NCBI RefSeq assembly: GCF_002158865.1
Contig: NZ_CP021455.1
Span: forward strand, 1,364,001 to 1,428,000
Direction of reading: 5' to 3'
Source: Comamonas serinivorans
GTDB lineage: Bacteria > Pseudomonadota > Gammaproteobacteria > Burkholderiales > Burkholderiaceae_C
Length of the DNA stretch: 64,000 nucleotides
Shown here in pieces: positions 50,784-58,821 of this stretch. Positions within the stretch are counted from its first letter, which is position 1. Each line of letters opens with the position of its first letter. The notes below the pieces were generated by a model, which made no database searches, was not told where the DNA came from, and saw only the letters and a list, made by a program, of their open reading frames with translations. The translations under genes were made by a program, and so were the position numbers.

Positions 50784-53728
50784 CAGTCGTCTCCCTCCGA
50801 GTTCGGTGCGCGCACCACGCCTTCTTTCTGGGCCAGTTCAGCCGGTGAGGGCTCGGCCGAGGCCGGCTTGCGCTGACGACGCACCGATTGGTGGGCGAGC
50901 GCGGTGAGGGTCAGCAGCGCCGCGCCGACGACGACCGCAAACACGCCGATGTCGAAGAACATGGCGCTGGCGATGTGCAGCTCGCCCAGCACCGGCAGCG
51001 TCACGTGGGCGGTGTGGGTGGTCAGGAAGGGGTAGCCGAGGAACAGCGAACCCAGGCCGGTGGCCAGGGCCACGACCAGGCCCACGGCGATCCAGCGCCG
51101 CAGGTAGAGGTTGATCTGGGCTTCCACCCAGTGCGTGCCGGCCACCATGTACTGCGTGATGAAGCCGATGGACAGGATCAGCGCCGCCACAAAGCCGCCA
51201 CCGGGCTCGTTGTGGCCACGCAGCAGCAGGTGCAGGGCAAACAGGCCCAGCACGGGCAGCATGACGCGCGCCAGCACGGCCGGCACGAGCAGGTAGCTCA
51301 AGGCGGTGTCGTCGGCCGTGCGGGGGTTGAGGTCGATGCCCAGCGACGTGGCGCGCTGCTGGTGCGGTGCCAGCAGCGATTCCTTGGGCGGACGGAAGCG
51401 GCGCAGCAGCGCGAACACCGTCAGCGCCACGGCGCCCAGCACCACGATCTCGCCCATGGTGTCGAAGGCCCGGAAGTCCACCAGCATGACGTTGACCACG
51501 TTGGTGCCGCCGCCCTCGGGCAGCGCGCGCTCAAGGTAGAAGGGCGAGATGCTCTGCGGCGCCGAGCGTGTCATCAAGGCATAGGACAGCACCGCCAGGC
51601 CGCTGCCGACGGCGGCCGACACGATGAAGTCGCGGCTGCGGCGCAGGCGGGCGCGCAGCTGTTCAGCCTTGCTTTCCATGAGCACCCGCTTGGGCAGCCA
51701 GCGCAGACCCAGCAGGAACAGGATGGTGGTGACCACCTCGACGGCCAACTGGGTCAGGGCCAGGTCGGGGGCCGAGAACCAGATGAAGGTCAGGCAGGTC
51801 GCCAGGCCTGCGCCGCCCAGCATGATGAGGGCCGCGAGGCGGTGAAACTTGGCCTGGTTGGCGGCACCCAGGGCGCACAGGCAGCCCACCACCCACACCA
51901 GCCAGAACTCCCACGAGGCCGGCACGCGGGGCCGGTCGCCCCAGCCAAAGCCCGAATACCAGAGCGACGCCGCCATGGTGGCGATGCTGACCAGGATCAG
52001 CAGGAACACCTGGGGCTGCATGCGCTGGGTGTGAAACACCTGCTGGAATTTGCGCGCCAGCAGGTTGCAGACGTTCAACACCCATTCGAACGCGCGCTGC
52101 CCATTGGCCCACCCCAGCAGCGGTGGCTGGGTGTACTTGCCCGCACGCAGGCCTTTGCGCAGCAGCACATACATGAGCAGTCCGCCACCCATGGCCACCA
52201 GGCTCATGACGAAGGGGGCGTTGAAACCGTGCCAGATGCTGAGCTCGAAATGGGGCAGTGCGCCGCCCACCACGGGGGCGGCGGCCATGGCCAGGAAGGG
52301 CTGGATCACCGCGCCCGGCAGCACGCCCACCAGCAGGCAGATCACCACCAGCGCCTCGATGGGCACGCGCATCCAGCGGACCGGTTCGTGCGGCTCACGC
52401 GGCAGGTCGGTGGCGGGGGCGCGGAAGAAGGGCTTCACCGCAAAGCGCAGCGAGTACGAGGTGGCGAAGATGGCCGCGGCCGTGGCCACGAAGGGCAGGC
52501 TGACCTCCACCCAGGGGTAGGACTGGATGAACACCGTCTCGGCAAAGAACATCTCTTTGGAGAGGAAGCCGTTGAGCAGGGGCACGCCGGCCATGGCGGC
52601 ACTGGCCACGATGGCCAGCGAGCTGGTGATGGGCATGGTGCGCCGCAGGCCCGACAACCGGCGGATGTCGCGCGTGCCGGTTTCGTGGTCGATGATGCCC
52701 ACCGCCATGAACAGCGAGGCCTTGAAGGTCGCGTGGTTGATGATGTGGAACACAGCGGCCACGGCCGCCATGGTGCTGTTCAGGCCCAGCAGCAGCGTGA
52801 TCAGGCCCAGGTGGCTGACGGTGGAATAGGCCAGCAGCGCCTTGAGGTCGCTCTGGAAGTTGGCGATGTAGGCGCCCAGCACCAGCGTGATGAGGCCGGC
52901 GCTGCTGACCAGCCAGAACCACTCGGGCGTGCCCGACAGCACCGGCCACAGCCGAGCCAGCAGGAACACGCCGGCCTTCACCATGGTGGCCGAGTGCAGG
53001 TAGGCCGACACCGGCGTGGGGGCGGCCATGGCCCGGGGCAGCCAGAAGAAGAACGGGAACTGGGCACTCTTGGTGAGCGCGCCCAGCAGGATGAGCACCA
53101 GCGTGACGGTGTAGAGCGGATCGGCGTGCACCTGGGGCGCAGCCGCCAGCACGTCGCTGAGCTCGTAGCTGCCGACGATGTGGCCCAGCAGCAGCACACC
53201 GCCCAGCATGGCCAGACCCCCGGCGCCGGTCACCGTCAGCGCCATGCGCGCGCCGCGCCGCGCGTCCTTGCGGTGGTACCAATAGCCGATCAGCAGGAAG
53301 GAGAACAGGCTGGTCAGCTCCCAGAAGAACGCCAGCTGGATCAGGTTGCCCGACAGCACCACGCCCAGCATGGCGCCCATGAAAGCGAGGAAGAACGAGA
53401 AAAAGCGCGGGACCGGGTCGTCCTTGGACATGTAGTAGCGCGCATACAGCGCCACCAGCATGCCGATGCCCGTCACCAGCACGGCGAACATCCAGGCAAA
53501 GCCGTCCATGCGCATGCTGAAAGTCAGCCCGATGGAAGGCACCCAGCGCATCTGCTCCTCGATGACCTGTCCCGCCTGGATGTCTGGCATCAACCACAGC
53601 ACTTGGGCCAGCGCGGCCAAGGCCACCAGTGCGGCGCCCGTGGCGGCTGTGGTGCGGGCATTGGTGGGCAACACCGCTGCCACCGCGCTGCCCAGGAAGG
53701 GCAACGCCAGGAGGAAGAACAGGCTCAT
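50783..53728 (-). CDS. mrpA: Mrp antiporter subunit A, fused with subunit B
   Basis: A 981-residue protein, the largest subunit of the antiporter. The N-terminal 500 residues are NuoL-like (LIQLAFFWELTSLFSFLLIG, KSAQFPFFFWLPRAMAAPTP, LLAYSTVSHLGLITLLLGLN). A DUF4040-type segment follows (ALTQLAVEVVTTILFLLGLRWLPKR). The C-terminal part from about residue 810 is the MrpB domain (LLRGHNEPGGGFVAALILSI, then GFITQYMVAG). The A-B fusion means no separate mrpB exists, as in the Pha1 type of antiporter. I chose the ATG at 53728, where the first membrane helix begins. It heads a six-gene operon with four-base overlaps or less. Confidence 0.95.
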   Translation of the reverse strand: MSLFFLLALPFLGSAVAAVLPTNARTTAATGAALVALAALAQVLWLMPDIQAGQVIEEQMRWVPSIGLTFSMRMDGFAWMFAVLVTGIGMLVALYARYYMSKDDPVPRFFSFFLAFMGAMLGVVLSGNLIQLAFFWELTSLFSFLLIGYWYHRKDARRGARMALTVTGAGGLAMLGGVLLLGHIVGSYELSDVLAAAPQVHADPLYTVTLVLILLGALTKSAQFPFFFWLPRAMAAPTPVSAYLHSATMVKAGVFLLARLWPVLSGTPEWFWLVSSAGLITLVLGAYIANFQSDLKALLAYSTVSHLGLITLLLGLNSTMAAVAAVFHIINHATFKASLFMAVGIIDHETGTRDIRRLSGLRRTMPITSSLAIVASAAMAGVPLLNGFLSKEMFFAETVFIQSYPWVEVSLPFVATAAAIFATSYSLRFAVKPFFRAPATDLPREPHEPVRWMRVPIEALVVICLLVGVLPGAVIQPFLAMAAAPVVGGALPHFELSIWHGFNAPFVMSLVAMGGGLLMYVLLRKGLRAGKYTQPPLLGWANGQRAFEWVLNVCNLLARKFQQVFHTQRMQPQVFLLILVSIATMAASLWYSGFGWGDRPRVPASWEFWLVWVVGCLCALGAANQAKFHRLAALIMLGGAGLATCLTFIWFSAPDLALTQLAVEVVTTILFLLGLRWLPKRVLMESKAEQLRARLRRSRDFIVSAAVGSGLAVLSYALMTRSAPQSISPFYLERALPEGGGTNVVNVMLVDFRAFDTMGEIVVLGAVALTVFALLRRFRPPKESLLAPHQQRATSLGIDLNPRTADDTALSYLLVPAVLARVMLPVLGLFALHLLLRGHNEPGGGFVAALILSIGFITQYMVAGTHWVEAQINLYLRRWIAVGLVVALATGLGSLFLGYPFLTTHTAHVTLPVLGELHIASAMFFDIGVFAVVVGAALLTLTALAHQSVRRQRKPASAEPSPAELAQKEGVVRAPNSEGDD

Positions 53729-54571
53729 CGGTTCTCGTTGGCGTGTGTGGCGGGGCAAACCGCCAGGGTGAGACAGAGGAACAGGCTGAACCGATCGGCA
53801 CCCCCTGGCGTGGCCGCACAAGGCGGCCTGCCCCGTGCGGGGCGCGATGAGGGGTGTGGACAGGCCATCGACGTGCCGCAAAGCCCTGGCGGCTGGGCGC
53901 CTGCGGGTCGAGAGATCGATTCAGCCTAGGTGACGCATGATTCTATTCGTGCTGATGCTATTGAATAGGGAGCAAATGCCGATATCCCTGGCTCGGCACC
54001 GATTTTGTTGCGACGAGGAAACGGGGGTGGGGCGGCGTGGGCTGCTGGGGTTGGGGTGATCGGCGGCGGTTGGTCCGCGCGAGAGCGGGCCTGGCGGGAG
54101 GTCGCTGGCACACCCCTTGGCCATCACCTACGGCACCCGGCCGGCGATGTCCGCCTGTGCACCAGCCTGGTGCCAGAAAGCCGGGCTGACGGGGGGGCCG
54201 CCTTCGGTGCCGGGGTGCTCGCCGCTGCCAACCCGTGTGTGGCCTGGGCCTGGCGCGGTGCCGCGGCGACGGTGAAGGGGCTGGGGTTGCACGCACTGGC
54301 TGCGCCGTCCTGTTCCTGAGCAGGGCCGACGCAGGCCATGCAGCCGCGGTGCCTGCCGGTGCAGGCAGCAACAGGTGCCCGTTCGTGCTGCTGCCTTCCA
54401 CATCCTGAAGGCAGTATCCTGGCATTGCCGTTTTCTGAAAAATGGCAATGCCAGGATACTGGCCAATTCGAAGGGTTTCAGGGCGGTCTCTCAGCGTGGG
54501 CGCCAGACAGGCTCTGCGACCAGGCACCCTGGGCACACCGGTTCCGACATGCCCGCGTCAGGCCGGGCCGG
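53729..54571. other. mrp upstream region with an AT-rich patch and a P52 copy
   Basis: About 840 bp without a recognisable gene. A conspicuous AT-rich patch at 53937-54008 lies some 200 bp upstream of mrpA; its minus strand contains TAGAAT and may hold the operon promoter. P52 copy 17 is at 54411-54462. The rest (54010-54400) gives only shadow frames. Confidence 0.5.
54411..54462. repeat. P52 palindromic repeat, copy 17 (near-perfect hairpin)
   Basis: From GCAGTATC to GATACTGG. An 18-bp perfect outer stem (CAGTATCCTGGCATTGCC with GGCAATGCCAGGATACTG) surrounds an AT-rich loop. It is the best-paired copy. It lies 110 bp downstream of ribD. Confidence 0.96.
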
Positions 54572-55879
54572 TCAGCCGGGCGCTTCGGCGCCCAGCAACA
54601 GGCGCAGGCGCAGGTCGTCGCCCAACGGCAGCAGGTCGAGGAAGCGCCCACGCGGCGCTGCCGACACCGTGGCGAAAAAGGGCGGCTGCCCCACGCCGCT
54701 GGCTGCGTCGCGCGGGGGCGCTGTTGGCTCACCGGCCACGCCGGGTGCGGACTGGACCGATGTGGCCGCCTGCGCGTCCGTCACCGGCCCCCAGGCGCTG
54801 GCCCAGCCCAGGCCGCTGCCCAGCAGCGTGGGCGCGACGTAGGCGACGATTTCGTCCACCAAGCCTGCGCGCAGCAGCGCACCGTTCAGGCCGGCACCGG
54901 CCTCCACGTGGACCTCGTTCACCTCGCGCGCGGCCAGCGCGAGCAGCAGCGCGGCCAAGTCCACCTGGGGGCGAGGCCCGGGGCGGTGCGGCAGGTCCAG
55001 CAGGGCGGGCGGCGAGGCGGTCGGGCTGAGGTTGCCGTGGGCCGGCATCAACACCTGCCGCAAGGCCTGTTGGCGGGCCAGCCAGGCCGCGTGTCCCGGG
55101 GCGTGGAGCTCCGGTTCGGCCGTGGCGATCCAGACCGGGCGCTGGCCCAGGGTCAGGGCCTGCGCCGTGGGTGGCGTGCGCAGCTGGCTGTCGACGATGA
55201 CCAGGGCCGGTTGGCGCGTGGTGCCCGGCAGGCGGACGTTGAGCAGCGGGTCGTCGGCCAGCAGGGTGCCGGAGCCGGTCAGGATGCAGCTGGCGCGCTG
55301 GCGCCAGCGCTGGCCATCGGCACGGGCGGCCTCGCCGGTGATCCACTGGCTGTGGCCATTGGGCAAGGCGGTGAAGCCATCGAGCGACGCCGCCACCTTC
55401 AGCCGCACCCAGGGACGGCCCCTCGTCATGCGGCTGAGGAAGCCGCGCATGAGTTCGCGCGCGGCCTCGGCGCCATCGCCCACCTCGACCTGCACGCCGG
55501 CCGCCACCAGGTGCGCGAAGCCGCCGCCGGCGACCCGCGGGTTGGGGTCGCGCAGGGCGGCAACCACGCGGCCGATGCCGGCAGCCGACAGCGCCTCGCA
55601 GCACGGACCGGTGCGGCCATGGTGCGCGCAGGGTTCCAGCGTGACGTAGGCCGTGGCACCGCGCACATCGTGGCCGCGCGCGGCCGCGTCCCGCAGGGCC
55701 ATGACTTCGGCGTGCGGCCCGCCCACGGCCTGGGTGTGGCCTTCGCCCAGCACCGCGCCGGCCGGCGAGACGATGACGGCGCCCACGCTGGGATTGGGGT
55801 CTGAATGGCCCAACGCCAGCCCGGCCTGGTCCAGGGCGCGTTGCATCCAGGGCGAGGGCGGGGTGGTCAGATGGGGCAT
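54572..55879 (-). CDS. ribD: bifunctional riboflavin biosynthesis protein RibD
   Basis: A 435-residue deaminase-reductase of riboflavin synthesis. The N-terminal deaminase domain has GLALGHSDPNPSVGAVIV, the zinc-binding GGPHAEV and EPCAHHGRTGPCCEAL. The C-terminal reductase domain includes PWVRLKVAASLDGFTA, SQWITGEAARADGQRWR, and EVHVEAGAGLNGALL with GLVDEIVAYVAP. A stretch near the C-terminus (about residues 375-415) is Ala/Pro-rich and longer than usual. The start is the first ATG of the conserved region. No FMN riboswitch is visible upstream, and no other rib genes are adjacent. Confidence 0.95.
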   Translation of the reverse strand: MPHLTTPPSPWMQRALDQAGLALGHSDPNPSVGAVIVSPAGAVLGEGHTQAVGGPHAEVMALRDAAARGHDVRGATAYVTLEPCAHHGRTGPCCEALSAAGIGRVVAALRDPNPRVAGGGFAHLVAAGVQVEVGDGAEAARELMRGFLSRMTRGRPWVRLKVAASLDGFTALPNGHSQWITGEAARADGQRWRQRASCILTGSGTLLADDPLLNVRLPGTTRQPALVIVDSQLRTPPTAQALTLGQRPVWIATAEPELHAPGHAAWLARQQALRQVLMPAHGNLSPTASPPALLDLPHRPGPRPQVDLAALLLALAAREVNEVHVEAGAGLNGALLRAGLVDEIVAYVAPTLLGSGLGWASAWGPVTDAQAATSVQSAPGVAGEPTAPPRDAASGVGQPPFFATVSAAPRGRFLDLLPLGDDLRLRLLLGAEAPG

Positions 55880-55895
55880 GGATCGGCAGAAAAGT

Positions 55896-55947
55896 GGAGT
55901 ATGAGGTAGTGGCCGTTGGTCTTTAATCGGGATTGGCCTGATACTGG
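55896..55947. repeat. P52 palindromic repeat, copy 18
   Basis: From GGAGTATG to GATACTGG, with GGCCGTTGG and a partly pairing ATCGGG. It lies between the stop of the small membrane-protein gene and the ribD start. Confidence 0.87.
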
Positions 55948-55979
55948 TGTGGATCGGTCGGCGATGCGCTGAATGGCGA

Positions 55980-56276
55980 TTAACGCCCGGGCTGGCGTGC
56001 CCCGGGCTGGCGTGCCCCGGGCTGGCGCGCCCCGGGCTTGCGCAGGCCTTTGAGCGTGAAGCCCAGCGCCAGTCCGGCGCACAGGGCGGCCAGAAGCCAG
56101 CGCGTGGCGTCGGCGCCGATCAAGGCCTTCAGGCCGTCCAGCGTGGTGCAGTCGGGCTGGCAGACCACGGCCGGGTCGATGCCGGCCAGCAGGGCAGCGG
56201 TCACGCAGGCCAGCACGAGGCCGATCACCACGCAAAGCGCGCGCTGCAGCAGGTTTTGTTGAACGGGGGGGGGCAA
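55980..56276 (-). CDS. small membrane protein with GARQP repeats
   Basis: A 98-residue protein with two membrane segments (ALCVVIGLVLACVTAALLAG and WLLAALCAGLALGFTL) and a cysteine pair between them (VVCQPDCTTL). The C-terminal tail is GARQP repeated three times, encoded by a 15-bp tandem repeat. I do not recognise the family. It lies between galU and ribD on the same strand. The start codon is the first ATG. Confidence 0.65.
   Translation of the reverse strand: MPPPVQQNLLQRALCVVIGLVLACVTAALLAGIDPAVVCQPDCTTLDGLKALIGADATRWLLAALCAGLALGFTLKGLRKPGARQPGARQPGARQPGR
55986..56030. repeat. 15-bp tandem repeat in coding sequence
   Basis: Three units of CCCGGGCTGGCGTGC (the third with one change) and a partial fourth. 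They encode the GARQP tail repeats of the small membrane protein on the minus strand. A multiple of three keeps the frame when copy number changes. Confidence 0.93.
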
Positions 56277-56453
56277 GAGGCCTCCTGTGCGGGGCTCAGC
56301 GGCGGTTCAACGCCGCTGCGCGAGGGCCTGCGGATCGGCATGGGTGGCGCGGCGCACACCGCAGCGCCACCGGGCGTAAGCGCGAGGAGTCGCCACGCAG
56401 CCAACCGCCCGAGGCCGCGCCCACGCACCCGCGCGGCGGCGTGGAACGTGCAC

Positions 56454-57332
56454 TCACAAGGGCACGCCGCGCAGGAACTCGCGGAAGGACTCGCCCACCT
56501 GCGGGTGCTTGAGGCCCAGCTCCACCGTGGCCTGCAGAAAGCCTTCCTTGCTGCCGCAGTCGTAGCGCTTGCCCTCGTACTGGTAGGCGTAGACGGCTTC
56601 CCGGCTCATGGCGCTGGCGATGGCGTCGGTCAGCTGGATTTCGCCACCGGCACCCGGCTTCTGGGTGCGCAGCTCCTCGAACACCTGCGGCGTGAGGATG
56701 TAGCGGCCCGCCACGGCCATGCGCGAGGGCGCGTCGGCCAGCTTGGGCTTTTCCACCATGCGCTGCACGCGCAGCATGCGCTCGCCCGCGGGCTGCCCGG
56801 CCACGATGCCGTAGCGGTGCACCTCGTCGTCGGGCACTTCCTGCACCGCCAGCAGCGAACGGCCCAGCTCGGAAAACGCCTGCACCATCTGCGACAGCAC
56901 GCCGGGGCCGCCATCGAGGCCGGTCATCAGGTCGTCCGCCAGCAGCACGGCAAACGGCTCCCGGCCCACGATGGGCTCGGCGCAGAGCACGGCGTGCCCC
57001 AGGCCCAGCGAACGCGGCTGGCGCACAAAGGTGCAGACCATGTCGTCGGGCACGATGGAGCGGGCGACATCGAGCAGCTCGAGCTTGTGGGCGGCTTCCA
57101 GTTCGCTTTCCAGCTCGTAGGCGACGTCAAAGTGGTCCTCGATGGCCCGCTTGCTGCGGCCCGTGACGAACACCATGTGGCGCACGCCGGCGCCATAGGC
57201 CTCCTCGACCGCGTACTGGATCAGCGGCTTGTCCACCACCGGCATCATCTCCTTGGGGCTGGCTTTGGTGGCGGGCAGAAAGCGGGTGCCCAGTCCAGCG
57301 ACGGGGAACACGGCCTTGGTGATGACGGTCAT
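56454..57332 (-). CDS. galU: UTP-glucose-1-phosphate uridylyltransferase
   Basis: A 292-residue nucleotidyltransferase making UDP-glucose for envelope polysaccharides. Signature sequence: KAVFPVAGLGTRFLPATKAS, PKEMMPVVDKPLIQYAVEEA. Later motifs are GLGHAVLCAEPIVG, AVLLADDLM, VEKPKLADAPS, GEIQLTDAI and YDCGSKEGFLQA. The start at 57332 is the family start. It is divergent from the dehydrogenase gene at 57465. Confidence 0.96.
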   Translation of the reverse strand: MTVITKAVFPVAGLGTRFLPATKASPKEMMPVVDKPLIQYAVEEAYGAGVRHMVFVTGRSKRAIEDHFDVAYELESELEAAHKLELLDVARSIVPDDMVCTFVRQPRSLGLGHAVLCAEPIVGREPFAVLLADDLMTGLDGGPGVLSQMVQAFSELGRSLLAVQEVPDDEVHRYGIVAGQPAGERMLRVQRMVEKPKLADAPSRMAVAGRYILTPQVFEELRTQKPGAGGEIQLTDAIASAMSREAVYAYQYEGKRYDCGSKEGFLQATVELGLKHPQVGESFREFLRGVPL

Positions 57333-57464
57333 GGGTGTTTTGCGGTGAAAGAAAGCCACCAGGGCCATGCCAAAATGGTTCCCACGGTGCGCAGGGGGGC
57401 CTTGGGGCACGACGGGCGCGACAGCATGGGCAGGTGAGACGCATCGGGCATCTGCGGAGACACA

Positions 57465-58511
57465 TTGGTGAGCGAATCCACAGCACACAGCCTTCACGAA
57501 GCGCATCCAGGCGCGCGGCCGTTGATGGCGAAAAACCCGCATATCTTACTGGTCCAGCCCCTGGAGGTGGCGGCCATGGACTGGCTCGCGGCCCGCCATC
57601 CGCTGGCCTACAAACCCAGCCTGCAGTACGACCGGGCCGCCCTGCTGCGCGAACTGGGCGAGGTGCGGGCCCTGGTGCTGCCCCCGCAGGTGCAGGTCAA
57701 CGCCGAGCTGCTGGATGCCGCGCCGCACCTGCGCGTCGTGGCGCGGCTTGAAGAGGGCGATGCCAACACCGACCTGGAAGGCTGCCAGCGCCGCCGCGTG
57801 CGCGTGGTGCAGGCCGCCAGCGGCGTCGCGCGCGCCCAGGCCGAGTACGTGCTGGGCGCCCTGCTGCTGCTGATGCGGCGCGGCATGGGCGTGCGGCCGT
57901 TGAGCGCCAGTGCCGCCGAAGTCCCCGTCGTCCCCGTGGGGCGCGAGGTGCACGGCAGCACCGTGGGCCTGCTCGGCCTCACGGCCACGGCCCACGCCGT
58001 GGCGCCGCTGTTTTCGGCCATGGGCGCCAAGCTCATCGGCTACGACCCGGCCGTGCACCGCAGCTCGGAGTTGTGGGGCCGGCTGGGGGTCACGCCGCTG
58101 GGCCTGGCCGACCTGCTGGGGCGTGCCGACGCCGTGGTCTGTCTGATGGGCTATGCCTCGCGTTACCGCGGCCTGTTCAACGACCGGACCCTGGCCGACT
58201 GCCGCCAGGGCCAGTACTGGGTCAGCGTGAGCCGACACGAGCTGTTCGACCCCTCGGCCCTGGCCGACGCATTGCGCGCACGCACCATGGCCGCCTGCAT
58301 CATCGATTCGGCCGATGCCAGCCTGACCGAGCCGGGCGCCGAGCTCGCCGGCCTGCCCAATTTCGTGCGCACCCCCGGTCTGGCCGACAACACCATCGAG
58401 ACCAAGGTGCGCGAGAGCTGGTTCATCCTCGACCGCATCCACGAAATGCTGGATTTGCCCGATGCGGACTTCGACGGCCAGATGAGCACGCCCATGCCGC
58501 TGACGCTCTGA
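57465..58511 (+). CDS. D-2-hydroxyacid dehydrogenase-like protein, degenerate motifs
   Basis: A 348-residue protein with the two-domain fold of D-isomer-specific 2-hydroxyacid dehydrogenases. In the nucleotide-binding domain the usual GLGxIG reads LLGLTATA, lacking two glycines. The catalytic Arg region (SVSRHELFDPSALADAL) and a Glu-Pro are present, but the catalytic His position, normally TPH, reads TPGLADNT. It may not be an active dehydrogenase. The GTG at 57465 has GGAGA 8 bp upstream; an ATG at 57525 is the alternative and would remove a poorly conserved 20-residue start. A perfect palindrome follows the stop. Confidence 0.75.
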   Translation: MVSESTAHSLHEAHPGARPLMAKNPHILLVQPLEVAAMDWLAARHPLAYKPSLQYDRAALLRELGEVRALVLPPQVQVNAELLDAAPHLRVVARLEEGDANTDLEGCQRRRVRVVQAASGVARAQAEYVLGALLLLMRRGMGVRPLSASAAEVPVVPVGREVHGSTVGLLGLTATAHAVAPLFSAMGAKLIGYDPAVHRSSELWGRLGVTPLGLADLLGRADAVVCLMGYASRYRGLFNDRTLADCRQGQYWVSVSRHELFDPSALADALRARTMAACIIDSADASLTEPGAELAGLPNFVRTPGLADNTIETKVRESWFILDRIHEMLDLPDADFDGQMSTPMPLTL

Positions 58512-58821
58512 GCATCGGCGCGCAGGTTGGTCGACCAACCGGGCCTGGCGACGTGGGCGAACGCGCGCTGGCGGCGGCTGCCGCGCTCGGCTAAATACTC
58601 GATGCGGATGTGGGCGCTGCAGGCGAAGGCGGCCGAGCCGGCGACCATGGCCCGCATGACCCATGGGACCAGGACCGCAACGCCTGCAGGTGATCACTCC
58701 TGCCCGGGCTCATTCCCATGAGTGTAGGTGGCCCGTTGGTCGGCCATGGGTTCGCGCGGCCCGCAGCGCAACGACGCTTCTGCAGGTGCCGCGCTGACTC
58801 AGCCCACGCCTAGGCGCTGCT
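58512..58821. other. convergent gap, no recognisable gene
   Basis: About 310 bp between the dehydrogenase-like gene and the mutL 3' end. The only structure seen is the palindrome at 58525-58540. Confidence 0.5.
58525..58540. terminator. perfect 16-bp palindrome after dehydrogenase-like gene
   Basis: GGTTGGTCGACCAACC is fully self-complementary and begins 13 bp after the stop codon. With no loop and no T run it may be a protein-binding site as easily as part of a terminator. Confidence 0.35.

Noticed and set aside
55880..55979. Possible FMN riboswitch upstream of ribD
   Set aside because: The space is only about 100 bp and filled by P52 copy 18; no RFN-element conserved blocks were seen.
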